In this document: positions 53,098 through 64,000 of the stretch, piece by piece
Numbering within the stretch: position 1 is the stretch's first letter
Layout of the letters: the number at the start of each line of letters is the position of its first letter
From: Cololabis saira
Lineage: Eukaryota > Chordata > Actinopteri > Beloniformes > Belonidae
DNA length: 64,000 nt
Reading direction: 5' to 3'
NCBI RefSeq assembly: GCF_033807715.1
Contig: NC_084601.1
Span: 289,001-353,000, forward strand
The notes under the pieces: generated by a model
Database searches by the model: none
Told to the model about the DNA's origin: nothing
The model's input: the letters and a program-made list of their open reading frames with translations, nothing else
Made by a program: the position numbers and the translations under genes

Positions 53098-54765
53098 AAT
53101 TAAAGCTGCAAGCAGCGATGAACGGGCCCTCGCACTCACGTCCACCGCCCCACATAAGCATATCAGAAAAGACACCACCCACGACTCTCTATGTCAAACC
53201 ATTCAAAAGTTATAGCAGAAAAAAGGAACAACCAATCAGAAGAAGGGGCAGGGCTAATTCAGGCCAATGAAGGTCAAGGACTCCATACAGAGTCTGATGA
53301 CACCACCCACGACTTTCTATTTCAAACCACTCAAAAGTTATGGCAGAAAATCGGGACAACCAATCAGAAGAAGGGGCAGGGCTAATTCAGGCCAATGAAG
53401 GTCAAGGACTCAATACCGAGTCCCATGACACCACCCACGACTCTTTATGTCAAATCATTCAAAAGTTATGGCAGAGAAAAGTATTCTAGGGGGCGCTGTT
53501 GAGCCGTTGGGCAACGCCCATTAATGCAAACCATGAAATATCAAATTTATCACCAGGCCTGGCTTGCATGCAAAATTTGGTGACTTTTGAAGAACTATCA
53601 AATATGGACCAATCGGATGAAGGGGACGAGCGCTTTTTCGCGTCTAGCGTCGCCACGGTAACACTTTTGAAAGAGAAAAGTAATGTGCGTCGTCGCAGGA
53701 CAGAGACGCACATTTTGATGTAAAAAAAAGACAAAAATTGCTGACAAAAATTTCAGCATACAGGCAGGCTCGAACTCCCGACCCCTGGCACCAAAGACCG
53801 CAATTTTCTGGCTGAGCTATGTCTCAGCTGTTCCTTTCACTTTGACTTACTGCCTTAGGAGAGAGCAACATAGCGATAAAATGTCTGGAATTGTTTTTTC
53901 CTACTTTTTTAAATATTTGTAATCAGAAGAAGAGGCGGGGCTAATTCAGGCCTGGGTGTACGTTACGGTTCGGGCCGTATTAATTCTCGAAGGAATGGCA
54001 TATATTGCTCCAAAATTACGCGATTAATTCAGAATGTTGAAAATGGCCGACTTCCTGTTCGGTTTCGGCCATGGCGCCAAGAGACTTTTCTTTAAGTTGC
54101 GACATGATACAGGTGTGTACTGATTTTTGTTAATGTACGTCAAACCGTATTATGGGGCTTGAGGCGCAAAGATTTTTCAGTCTGAACCAATCAGATGAAG
54201 GGTGGGCGCGCTTTTTGGCGTCTAGCGTTGCCACGGTAACGCTTTTGAAAAAGAAAAGTAATGCGTGGTGTCGGAGGATGGAGGCGCACATTTTGATGTA
54301 TAACACACCTGGGTGCACGTTACGGTTCGGGCCGTATTAACTGCCGAAGGAATGGCATAAATTGCGCCAAAATTACACAATTAATTCAAAATGGCCGACT
54401 TCCTGTTCGGTTTCGGGCATGAGGCCAAGAGACTTTTCTTTAAGTTGTGCCATGATACAGGTGTGTACCGATTTTCGCGCATGTACGTCAAACCGTATCG
54501 TGGGGCTGGAGGCACAAAGTTTTCAAGGGGGCGCTGTTGAGCCATTTTGCCACGCCCATTAATGCAAACCATTAAATATCACATTTTTCGCCAGGCCTGG
54601 CTTGCGTGCAAAATTTGGTGACTTTTTGGGCACGTTTAGGGGGGCAAAAAGGCCTTCCTTTTGTCAGAACAATAAGAAGAAGAAGAAAAAGAAAAAGAAG
54701 AAGAAGAAGAATTCCTGCAAATACAATAGGGCCTTCGCACTGCAAGTGCTCGGGCCCTAATTATC
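53098..54765. mobile_element. Complex repeat bounded by GGGCCCTCGCAC / GGGCCTTCGCAC motifs
   Basis: It begins TTAAAGCTGCAAGCAGCGAT then GAACGGGCCCTCGCAC and ends AGGGCCTTCGCACTGCAAGT then GCTCGGGCCCTAATTA, a pairing I recall as frequent in fish genomes. Inside are tandem blocks: a ~112-bp unit (ACCACCCACGACTCTCTATG, CAATCAGAAGAAGGGGCAGG) repeated over 53180-53475, and a ~230-bp unit (GTTACGGTTCGGGCCGTATT, ATGGCCGACTTCCTGTTCGG) at 53948-54176 and 54308-54520. An AAG tract (54673-54712) lies near the end. Class unknown. Confidence 0.7.
53765..53830 (-). other. tRNA-like segment inside the complex repeat
   Basis: On the minus strand, ATAGCTCAGCCAG resembles a pol III A box and GGGAGTTCGAGCC a B box, about 35 bases apart. 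The T stem has a mismatch and no acceptable cloverleaf could be drawn by eye. It reads as a degenerate tRNA or a tRNA-derived SINE head, not a functional tRNA gene. Confidence 0.4.
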
Positions 54766-56072
54766 ATGAAAAAAATCACTATGGACATAGGACTTTATAA
54801 AAAGATGGTCATGGAAACAGAATCTTGTACATTTAAGAGCAAGACTTTTTTTTTATTATTAAAAGAAACAGAAACAAAATACTGTCTAGGAAACTGGAAT
54901 CTTGGAATGAAGAAAAACACGATGAAATGTGGAGCAGAGGCTCGGAGAGGAAACACTGAAAATAGAAACAAGACGCCTCCTCAGACGGCCCACAGAGATG
55001 ATGATGACGATGATGACGATGGTGATGCATCGCAGGCATCAGGCCGACACACTGACAGAAACACAACAGAGAGGACGCCCCTGCCCCCCCCCCCCCCCAC
55101 CTCGTTGGGTCGGGGGGTCCACGAGACTCTCCAGAATCAACCAAAGAATCTGAGTGGATACTATAAATACTTCACAGAGACGCCGTGCATCTTCAGCCTG
55201 TCAGGAAACACAAATAGACTCTTTGCCTGAGCAGATGTGTGGTATTTACATAACATCCATTCATGTTGAAACCCCCCCATCACAGCTGAGCAGGAAGAGA
55301 ATTATATCTAGTGATTCCAATCACAGACCTTGTACGTGGCACTTCCTTCTAATTCTAAGAACCTTTTTGTCAGCCTCACGGTTCCTGACTCGCTGCCGTT
55401 CAACAGGAAGGACGGCTGTTTTTATGTGATTAAAATATGCACGTGGTTAAAACAGGATTTGTACACTTACTGTAGACATTATTTTTAGCCAGCGGTTAGT
55501 ACTTTGGAAGATTATGATTACATTTAAAATGGTCATCCTTTCAAAAATGCTAACCACAGGAGGAACAAAACAATGTTTAAAAGGAGTTAAAGTCAGAACA
55601 TCTGATGAATAAGTAAGATGGAAGATTTGCAAACTGAAATGGCTTATGATACTGTAAATGTGCACGGCACACATGTGACTAAAGAATGCAAGGAAGCAGT
55701 TAAAAACTAAAGATCAGCAAACATCCTGGTTATGATGGTTCATGTTGAAGAATTTGATTAATGAAGCAGCACTTTGCAGAAATCCCAGGATTTCAAGAAT
55801 CGGAAAGGGCAGAGAAGCAGGAAAATGTTCAGAAAGACATTCAGGAATTCAGCTGATAAATGAATAAATATCACCATGGTGATAAGTTGTTGTGTTGTAG
55901 TTCTGGTAACTCTTTGTTAGAGCCTTGTTTCCTGTGTTTTCTATTCTGACCTGTCACGGGTTTAAAGGTATTGAAGTTCAAGTCTGTTGATCTGTGTGGA
56001 GTCCTTGGCGTAAACGTTTGATTCTTGTAGAAACGGACCGTCGGGACTAAATCAGTTCTCTCTCTTTTCTAG
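54766..56072. other. Non-coding stretch before the first pi4kb coding exon
   Basis: No gene is supported. GATGATGAC repeats at 54998-55027 and a C run at 55086-55098. The last 30 bases form the polypyrimidine tract and acceptor (TCTCTCTCTTTTCTAG) of the coding exon. Confidence 0.45.
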
Positions 56073-56087
56073 GCCTTCTCTTCCAAA

Positions 56088-59000
56088 ATGGCCGACGCCA
56101 AGGTCTCATTGTCCCCGGCTCTCCGGCCCCTCCACATCAGCCCCTCCCACTCCTCCTCACCTCCTCCACATGCGTCCTCGTCTTCCCCCACCACCTTCTC
56201 CTGCCCCTCTTCCCCCTCCAGTGCCTCCTCCTCCTCTTCCTCCTCTTCCTCATGCTGCGAGAGCTCCTCAGACTGCTCCAACCACCACCACCACCACCAC
56301 CCCCGCCCCCAGCTGCAGCTGCCCCCGCCCCCCCACGGCGAGCAGCCGTCCTCCCCTAGCGCCAGCCCGCGCAGCTCCAGCCCCAGCGGGAGCATCGGCA
56401 GCACCGGCAGCCTGGGCAGCAGCAGCGCCAGCGAGGGCATCGGCAGCAGCGGCGGCATGTCCAGCAGCGGGGACCCGCGAGGGCCCAGTCCCCTCCTGGA
56501 CGTGATCTCAGAGGACGCCATGGAGATGGACCTGGGGGTCCGGCAAGGTAATGAGAGAAGTTACAAAATCAAACACTCCTTTCACGTTTCCATTTCCAGA
56601 AAAAATGGGGAATGAATCCAAATGTGGTTCTGGCAAAATCCTCGTTATCACAGTCCAAAAGGTCTAATTACAAGCTCTGATTACTTGCAGTACAGACCAA
56701 AAGTTTGGACACCTTCTCATTCAAACAGATGGGGAAGTGTGTCCAAACGTTTGGTCTGTACTGTATGTGATTAGATCTTATTGCGTTCATTCCCGGTATT
56801 CCAGCGCAATGGCCGACTCAAGCACCTGTTTATTAGTTCCAACACAACGTATCATCACTTTACCAAACTGGGAAGGAACATAATCAGCTTGGAGGTGTTG
56901 GGTCACCACCTGATCAACCTGATCTAAGACACAGAAGTTTGGGATGGATATAAATGTGATTGAGGATGAGCCAACCATCCTGGGTCTGATCAACGGTGGG
57001 ACGAGTCGGGTACAGGGGTCTGATCAAGGACACGCTTGTTTACGGTGAGCAGAATGACCTTCTCCTCAACGTAGACACAACCAAATAACTCAGAATGGAC
57101 TTTAGGAAGAAAGCCCCCCCCCCCCCTCGTTAACATCAGGGGGTCTGAGGTGGAGAGAGTGGTCGGCTACAAACACCACGGTGAGAAAGACCAGCAGCGG
57201 CTGCACTTCATCACCCCCCTCACCCAAGCATACAAAGGTTTGGTGGAGAGCATCCTCACCACCGGAATCACTGTGACTACGTTTACATGCAGTCAAAATT
57301 CGGGTTATTGCTGATATTCCGGTTACTGAAACATTGGGAATATTCCGTTTACATGGTAATTAATCATTCAGGATATCTGGATCAAACCAGCGACGCACGG
57401 ACAACGTGATGACGCAATTCCCGTCATTTCCGCTTCTTCTTCCTGTTTCCAAATCCAAAACAAATGCTGCTTCGCGCAACTTTTCTCTCACCTTCTTTTA
57501 AATCTGGCTATCCCGGTACTTTCTACCGTCTACAAATGCAGAATCAGAATCATCTTTATTGGCCAGGTTCGAACATTGTCCAACAAGGAATTTGACTCCG
57601 GTAGTTTCGCTCTTTGGTAATAAAATAAACAATAAAACAAATGTGGTATTTCTATTTCAAATGTTCATATCCTTCATTACATTTATGAAGTGATTAGTCT
57701 CCTCCTGGTCTTGTGTTTCTCCGTGTTTATAAGAACTTCCTGGACTCAAAAGACCAGGATTCCTTGTGAACAGAACATGTGCAGAAAACAAATTCATGTT
57801 CCGTTTGATGGGGATATTCTGTTTGGCGTTTACATGACCCAATATTCAGGTTTTAAAAGGAGCTCAAAAGGGGCTCATATTCGGGTTTTTAAAAACCAGA
57901 ATATGAGCAAATTGGGGTTATTCAAAGGGGTTATTGGTGTTTACATGGCCGTGCAAATTCGGGTTATTGCCAATATTCGGGGTTTAAAAGGGTTATTGAT
58001 GCATGGAAACGCAGTCAGTGTGCTACAGAAATCCCCCCCAGGAGGAGAGGAGGCTCTTCAGAGGGGGATCAAGACTCCAGAGAGGATCCTAAAAAAAACT
58101 TCCCTACATGGACACCATTTCCACACAACGCTGCATGAAGAGGGCACATAGCATCACCAGAGACACACAACCTCCTCAAACATAAACACTCTACATACAG
58201 GCTACAAACATCACATGGAAAACCCGCTTTTACAACAGTTTCTTGCTGCAGTGAGACTGATGCCATCAGTCCTCTTGACTAACCTGCCTCTGTTTATTTG
58301 CTTAGGTGTGGTGGAGAGTGTCTGATATTTATTATTATTTTATTCTTTCTATTACCTATTTTAGTTTTTAAATGTTTACTCCTTCTCATGTTTGTATACT
58401 TGAGTGTCCTTGCACAAGAATTCCTATGTACTTTAACAAATGTACAAGTGGCGAATAAGCTTTATCTATATCTACCAGTACCTGACAGGCCCAGCGGCAC
58501 CATGTCCTCCAGAAGAATAAACCCTGCAGCTTCTACGGAGCAACTCTGTTTGGTTCATCTGAAAATGACCTGTCTTTTTCTTCTTCTTCTGGTTCCAGTG
58601 ATTGATCCAGAAGTGGCCCTTAAGGCTTGCCAGGAAGTTCTTCTCAAAGTCCAGCTGCTTGACAACATACCGCAACAAGACAACCAGTCAGACGTTAGCG
58701 AGCGCTGCAGCTCACAGTGGCACATCAACCCGGACACCAGCTCCATCAAAGAGGAAGATGAGGATGAAGAGGAAGCAGCAAAAGAGGCAGCTGACCCCCC
58801 TCCCTCAGCCCGGCCAGAGCCCTCGTCCCTGCCCCCCTCCTACTCATCGCCCTCCTCATCTAAACAGTCGTGGCTTCTGCGACTGTTTGAATCCAAGTTA
58901 TTTGACGTTTCCATGGCCATCTCTTACCTGTACAAGTCGAAGGAGCCGGGGGTGCAGGCGTACATCGGGAACCGCCTGTTCAGCTTCCCCGACAGCGAGG

Positions 59001-60144
59001 TGGACTTCTACCTGCCCCAGCTGCTCAGCATGTACGTGCACATGGACACGGAGGTGGGAGATGCCATCCGACCCTACCTGGTGAGTCCTGGCGTACCTGC
59101 TCAGGTTATTACTGCATGCATCCATGTTAAGCCTGAATTATGGTTCTGCGTCAAACCAACGCAGAGCACACGCCATCGCCGTGACGCCGTCGTGAACCTT
59201 CGGACTTCTCCATCACTCCATTTCTCTGCGGTGCAGAACCCCCCGCGACCGCTAATTCGCGATCTTTTCCTGAATGGTTTATCCGACTTTTTCCGGTCAC
59301 AGTGAATCAAAGAGATAAGGACAACTATTGTGCAAAAAACCAAAACAAAAAAAAAATCACACACACGAAGAAAAGAGCACTGAAGTTTACAACTGCTTCA
59401 AACCGGAAATGCGTTGCTTCCAAGCGAACCAATCACAGCCCTCTCCGTCTGCGTTTGGTCTGCGTCACCTCGACGTGAAGTTACAATTTTCGGGAGGTGC
59501 AGGTCAGTGATGGCGTCGGTGACGGCGTGTGGTCTGTGTCGACGCGTACCACACGCCGTAGGCACGCCATCGTTTTGACGCAGAACCATAACTCAAGCTT
59601 AAGTCGGAGCAGCATCAGCTGGAGCTCATATTCTGGTTTTAAATGTATCAAAGGTGAAATCTGCTATTGTGGATTTTGATCTTTTTTCTTTCTTTTTTAG
59701 ATCTATCGCTGCAGGAGCAGCATAACCTTCTCTCTCCTGTCAGCCTGGCTGTTGGGTGCCTACTCCTCTGACATGCATATCTCAACCCAGCGTCACTCCA
59801 GAGGCACCAAACTCCGAAAGCTCATCCTTTCTGACGACCTCAAACCTCCCGGTCCTCCGTCTGACGCACCCCGATCCGTTTCAGCCTCCGACAGCCCCCT
59901 ATCCTCGCCGTCCCACCGCCGCTGTCACCGCCGGCACAATAGCAGCAACACGGAGGCCTTCACCTCCCCCTCCTCCACCCCTGGCCCTGTCCACGCCAGC
60001 GCCGAGCCGGGGGAGGTGTTCTCCTCCCCGTCCAGGAGGACCCACCAGAGATCCAAGTCAGACGCCACCATGGTGAGCAGCGGGCCCGGCGCCAGTCTCC
60101 GACGGACGGGGAGCAACCCCAAAGTGGAGGCGGTCCACGAGGAG
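56088..60144 (+). CDS. pi4kb: Phosphatidylinositol 4-kinase beta, N-terminal part (3' end outside window)
   Basis: Three coding exons join in phase: 56088-56547, 58599-59080, 59701-60144, giving 462 residues; the reading continues past the window through the donor at 60145. Residues 1-153 are fish-style low complexity (Ser runs, a His tract, Pro) and end [13 protein letters not shown], like the human LLSVITE segment. [15 protein letters not shown] follows, then the helical (lipid kinase unique) domain from about residue 245: [48 protein letters not shown]. Exon 3 has [20 protein letters not shown] and [13 protein letters not shown], the stretch around the protein kinase D/14-3-3 site of human PI4KB (Ser294). 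Family knowledge: it makes PI4P at the Golgi with partners such as ACBD3, NCS1 and Rab11. The catalytic domain is not in the window. The start is the first ATG after the acceptor, in AAAATGG context. Confidence 0.93.
56690..56766. mobile_element. Minimal Tc1/mariner remnant (both termini only)
   Basis: TACAGACCAAAAGTTTGGAC and GTCCAAACGTTTGGTCTGTA face each other about 75 bp apart, the ends of a very common fish Tc1-like element with nearly all the interior lost. In pi4kb intron 1 (first coding intron). Confidence 0.8.
57292..58017. mobile_element. MITE with ACTACGTTTACATGCA termini
   Basis: The left end ACTACGTTTACATGCAGTC and right end TGCATGGAAACGCAGTCA are inverted. Removing it restores a continuous LINE sequence (ATCACTGTG + TGCTACAGAA) with a duplication of about 2-3 bp (GTG). 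Internal GGGTTATTG/ATATTCGG motifs recur in both halves. A TTTATTGGCCAGGT repeat copy (57541-57625) is nested inside. Confidence 0.75.
57541..57625 (+). repeat. Dispersed TTTATTGGCCAAGT repeat, copy F
   Basis: CAGAATCAGAATCATCTTTA, TTGGCCAGGTTCGAACATTG and AAGGAATTTGACTCCGGTAG, nested inside the MITE. Confidence 0.8.
59127..59602. mobile_element. MITE with TTAAGC..TTATGGTTCTGCGTC termini
   Basis: The left end TTAAGCCTGAATTATGGTTC then TGCGTCAAA, and the right end TTTGACGCAGAACCATAACT then CAAGCTTAA, are inverted. TTAA forms both borders. 476 bp, in pi4kb coding intron 2, beginning 47 bp after exon 2. Related in sequence to the palindrome at 22591-22683. Confidence 0.82.
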
Positions 60145-60740
60145 GTGAGGATCAGCTGCAGTGAGATTTGGAGATGTGGAAGGCGTGAGGGGGGCTGGAG
60201 ACCATGGTGTTATCTTTCAAGGCTTCATGTTCAGTATTTGAACATCAACATCTCTGCCTTCAAGTTGTCATTAAATCCGGCAACCTTGGCATTTTTAATA
60301 AAACGCAACTTTACTTTTGAATCTGCTCCACAAGTACCAAATGATAAGATATTTGCAGAACGCTCTCTCAACATTACTGGGTCAGATGATAATGAATGAC
60401 GCATCTCCACTGCTAATGTGAGTTTGAGCTATAAATAACCTTTTTTAATTAATCACGAAGCTCAAAACGTGTACACATGGATGAATATCTGTCCAAGGTC
60501 TGCAGCAGTTCACTGCTCACAGACGGCTGCATTCTTTCTACCAGAGTCGGATTACAAAATCCGACTTACAAAAGAGGAGTCGGAGGCTTTATTAGGGTTC
60601 ATAGCACAACAAACAAAACAGTGAAACAAACAAGTGTACTAAGAGATCCTAGAGAAGAATCATACCAAACTCTGCAGATATCAGTGTTGAAATTATGCTT
60701 TTTACAGTCTGATTACCTGCAGATAGTCACACCAACATTA

Positions 60741-60741
<1 letters not shown>

Positions 60742-60782
<41 letters not shown>
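60742..60782. repeat. (GT)n microsatellite
   Basis: About 41 bp of GT dinucleotides, shortly before the hAT insertion. Confidence 0.95.
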
Positions 60783-60783
<1 letters not shown>

Positions 60784-61040
60784 GGTAAATGACTGTATCA
60801 GGTAGGGGTGTAACAATATATCGTGCCACGAAATTTCGCGATACAAAAACGTCACGAAACGTGTCGTGGAGGTGACAAAGTGTATCGTGATATTGGGTTA
60901 TTAATATTAATCTATTGTGTTTACTAGTAACGCGCATCCGACCGCGCCTCGACCCGCGGACCAAAATCTTACTCCACTCAGAAGAAACTAGTCCCGTTTT
61001 GAGCTCTGAACCTTTACTTATGTAAGGCTGGTGTAGAGTT

Positions 61041-62731
61041 CAGTGTTTCCTCTAGGAATTTTTTCAGCAGTGGGGGCATGCTTCCCGGGGGGGCGGCGGC
61101 GGCGTAAATGTACGGCGTACACAAATGACCACTTGACAGCAAATGTAACTTTCAAAACCTATTTATTGGCTTTTATCCCTGAACAATAAATAAATGTTAC
61201 TTCAACTTCAACTCTAACCAGTTGAAAATGTAAAAAATAAATAAAAACAATAACATTTAAGGAGCATGAGGCTCTTTTTAAGAAATGAGACTTTCTAGCG
61301 CCACCCTTCACCACGACGGCCGTTGGGGGTACTGCAGTCAACAGTGAAGCCGGCACGGGTGAACGGGGAGAACGTGCATGCAGCGTCATGTGACGTCACA
61401 TCCGCAGCCCAGCGCGGGAAATTTGGGCCCGAATTGCAGCACATTTTGCAGCACACAGCCTGTTCAAGGCAATGGAGAGATACACTAGAGGGCTCATTCT
61501 TTTGGGTTTGGAACGCTTCATCTGACATTATTACTAGAAAACTTAAAACATATACGAATTTTTTTCATAAATTCTGCCTCAATCCGGCCTCAAGCTCCTT
61601 TCAATAAATAACATGTAAACATCAGCTAGATGAGGCTGTGTAGACTCAATGACAAAGTTTGCACCCAGGCTCAGAGCACTTAATTTGGCTTTTTAAAGAA
61701 GAGCTCTAAGGCTCTGTTGTAGGGAAATTCTCCCAGAGGTGGCCAATTGATGCTTAGCAGCATACATGCTGCAAGATGATCCCCCTGCAGCCTGTTTCTC
61801 AAGTCAGTCTTCACCTACAAATAGAAACAATAATGAGATTGTTTCTCTCAATTTCCTACACCCTAATCATTTAAAATTAAATTAAAATTAAAAAAAAAAA
61901 ATTAAAATCCCAAAATATCTGTACCGTTTCTGATTGGGTGGGCACTGCGCATCATTTTTAGACACAACAAAGAACGCATACCGCAAAAGTTGTGTCTCGG
62001 CGGAGGGACCGGCGTCCCAGCAAAATGAGAAGAGAAAAAAGAGAAGTGTTCCGAACAGCAGACAGCGCACACACTAAAGGGTGATTTATGGTTCCGCGTT
62101 ACACCAACGCAGAGCCTACGGCGTAGGGTACGCGGCGACCCGCACCATACGTGGAAATGCGGTCTTTTTTTTGCTATTAAAACATGATTTGTAATGTGAA
62201 TTACACACTTAAACTACAAATAATAGTTTTTTGACGTGACATCAGAGATTGCGCATGCTCTCTGCGAAAGGATGAGGCAAATCGGGTCGTAGCTGCTTCA
62301 ACTGTGCGATTCCTTCACGAGGAGCGACCAGGATTTCATACACGTTTGATTTTCTTGCGAGCACACGATTTGTGATCGGGAGCTCGTCGTGAGGTGTTAT
62401 CAATTCGTTTACCCACATTAGCGTCACTGAGTTTGCTAATAAGTCTACCTTTTCTCCGGTAATTCGCTGCCTTATTTCTTACGGCGACTTCTCCTTTTTT
62501 TTTTTTTTTTAAACGACGACTCTGACCCAAACACCCCACTCCTTCCCTTCCCTCCCCCCGCCGTTGCGCTAATCAGCACACAGGCTGTGCTGTGAAGGTG
62601 GAGAAATGCGGCGATGGTGCATTTGCGACCAAAAAAAAAAAAAAATTATAATAAAAAAAAAATTCAGGCGTGGCGGCTATGATTTAGCAGTGGCGGGCCG
62701 CCACTGCTAAATGAATGTAGAGGAAACACTC
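61041..62731. mobile_element. CAGTGTTTCCTCTA element nested in hAT copy 2
   Basis: The left end CAGTGTTTCCTCTAGGAATT and right end GTAGAGGAAACACTC are inverted; just inside, CAGCAGTGG and CCACTGCTAA match as well. Copy 1 of the outer hAT lacks this insert (GTAGAGTT joins AAGCCTTA there). A TSD was not evident. The ends are hAT-like. Long A-runs and several low-complexity stretches fill the interior. Confidence 0.78.
62082..62155. mobile_element. TTTATGGTTCCGCGTTACACC fragment, third nesting level
   Basis: GGTGATTTATGGTTCCGCGT then TACACCAACGCAGAGCCTAC matches one arm of the palindromic element at 22591-22683 and continues GGCGTAGGGTACGCGGCGAC. Only one end is seen. Confidence 0.65.
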
Positions 62732-63746
62732 AAGCCTTAGCTTATTAAATTCAACCTTTTTCGGGTCGTGAGTAAAATAAACAGAGGACAACTTCTGCTG
62801 AGTTTGAGAGTACTTTACTGTCCGCTCAACAGCGTAGGATTTTAGAACATCAACACAGCACCTAGTGCTGTATCACTCCGCCCAATCTAAAACACATTAA
62901 CAACTACAGATAAACTGACTAGTGTAATTATAGTCCCTAATTTACAGAATATAAAGAATATATTTATAAAATAATGAACCCTGAATTACCAAAATAACCT
63001 TCTTAACAAAAATAAATCTCCTCTTACACTTATAAGGTGAGCATGAATCAATCTTTTTTATGATGTAAAATTGTATGTATTTATTTACTTTTATTTATTT
63101 ATTTAATTTTAGTTGTTAAATTTCTGAAAAAGAAAAAAGTCAAGTCATACATGAGAGAAACTATTCAGTTTGTGGCGAAATATTTGTACTTGTATGAAAC
63201 TGAAGCTGCATAATGCAAACCTGACATTTACTTTTAGTTCAGTTTGTGGAAAATGGTTGGCCTGGCTTTCTCTTTAAAACTTAAACAGTTATAAAGCATT
63301 ACAAACTGGAACAATAGGGCAAATGCACAGCATTGTTTTGTATTTTGTGTCTTTCAAATAAAAGACCATTTTTTTCCAGTCCTCATTCAAGGTTGTTAAA
63401 AAAAATACTGCTATAATATCGTATCGTTATCGTGACCTCAGTATCGTGTATTGTATCGTACCGTATCGTGAGATTAGTGTATCGTTACAGCCCTAGTATC
63501 AGGTCATCGGTTATATAATGTCTGAAGTATTTAGCCTCATCATATACTTATAGATATCATAAGGACAGTAGCAGACAGAGAGAAATCAGGAGGTGACATT
63601 TGACTCTTCGTCCTGTTATAACGGCACTCGTCCTTTCATTGTATTTAATGTTAGTCTGACCTGTATTGATCTGTTTGAGGTGTTGAATACAAGTACTATA
63701 AGCACAAAAAATATCATCTGCATATACGTTAAGTGGTTGACGATAC

Positions 63747-64000
63747 AGTGCCTTGCGAAAGTATTTGGCCCCCTTGAACTTTGTGACCTTTTGCCACATT
63801 TCAGGCTTCAAACATAAAGATATAAAACTGTAATTTTGTGTGAAGAATCAACAAGTGGGAGACAATCATGAAGTGGAACGAAATTTATTGGATATTTAAA
63901 ACTTTTTTTAACAAATAAACTGAAAAATTGGGCGTGCAAAATTATTCATCCCCCTTAAGTTAATACTTTGTAGCGCCACCTTTTTCTACGATTACAGCTG
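63747..64000 (+). mobile_element. Tc1-like transposon end, cut by window edge
   Basis: TACAGTGCCTTGCGAAAGTA, then TTGGCCCCCTTGAACTTTGT and CCACATTTCAGGCTTCAAAC, is the terminal sequence of a common fish Tc1-like element. The other end and any transposase lie outside the window. Confidence 0.82.

Larger units (their letters stand above)
56850..58475 (+). mobile_element. Decayed LINE, split by a MITE
   Basis: Left of the MITE, 57085-57290 reads [27 protein letters not shown] and [12 protein letters not shown] with slips, the C-terminal region of a fish LINE reverse transcriptase. Right of it, 58018-58260 continues (YRNPPRR.., [11 protein letters not shown]), and 58380-58475 ends in a CTTGAGTGTCCTTGCACAAG, AATAAGCTTTATCTATATCT tail. 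Several frameshifts: old and inactive. Confidence 0.65.
60803..63495. mobile_element. hAT element with GGTGTAAC termini, copy 2, interrupted
   Basis: The ends TAGGGGTGTAACAATATATC and GTGTATCGTTACAGCCCTA are flanked by identical GTATCAGG 8-mers (60795-60802 and 63496-63503). The outer halves align with copy 1 (31928-32959); the extra 1.7 kb is a second transposon at 61041-62731. No transposase. Confidence 0.9.

Noticed and set aside
53765..53830. Functional tRNA gene
   Set aside because: A and B boxes are recognisable but stems mismatch and it is embedded in a repeat, so only a tRNA-like relic is claimed.
56170..56505. Pro/Ala-rich alternative frame in pi4kb exon 1
   Set aside because: Only the 56088 frame joins in phase to exon 2 and matches the LLDVISE-like segment of PI4KB.

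Overview
This is nuclear DNA of a bony fish, almost certainly a teleost. Evidence: intron-split vertebrate genes with short GT-AG introns, a gene set matching the human 1q21.3 neighbourhood (BNIPL, PSMB4, RFX5, PI4KB), and a dense load of fish-type repeats (hAT, PIF/Harbinger, Tc1/mariner, L2, tRNA-derived SINE, long GT and GATG arrays). There is no sign of bacterial or plasmid organisation.

Layout. 1-7 kb: mostly repeats, with one unassigned exon-like ORF at the left edge. 7.0-12.5 kb, minus strand: a complete bnipl-like gene (12 coding exons, 386 aa, BCH domain) with a separate 5' UTR exon. 12.5-14.2 kb: a divergent intergenic interval carrying an inverted minisatellite. 14.26-20.9 kb, plus strand: complete psmb4 (8 exons, 259 aa). 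Its intron 5 holds a hAT element with clean target-site duplications and a SINE inside it. 21.9-35.1 kb, plus strand: rfx5 (10 coding exons, 693 aa), including what reads as a U12-type AT-AC intron inside the codons of the DNA-binding domain. 35-46.7 kb: non-coding flank with a long GT tract, a GATG satellite and an L2 retrotransposon inserted into it. 46.7-64 kb, plus strand: promoter, 5' UTR exon and first three coding exons of pi4kb (462 aa), whose kinase domain lies beyond the window. Its introns are full of nested transposons, and a Tc1-like end runs off the right edge.

How the genes relate. The clustering is ancestral microsynteny, not an operon. psmb4 is a structural beta subunit of the 20S proteasome. 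rfx5 is the DNA-binding subunit of the RFX complex that drives MHC class II promoters. pi4kb makes PI4P at the Golgi. bnipl is a CRAL-TRIO/BCH adaptor. SELENBP1, which lies between RFX5 and PSMB4 in mammals, is not seen here. All coding models were joined by hand from splice sites; reading phase is preserved across every junction, which is the main support for them.

I found no undescribed multi-gene system. The best leads are the AT-AC intron in rfx5, a readable insertion history where a TA-target element landed in a hAT target-site duplication, and three copies of one MITE family that carry a CRE and an inverted CCAAT at MHC-II-like X2-Y spacing, one of them inside rfx5.
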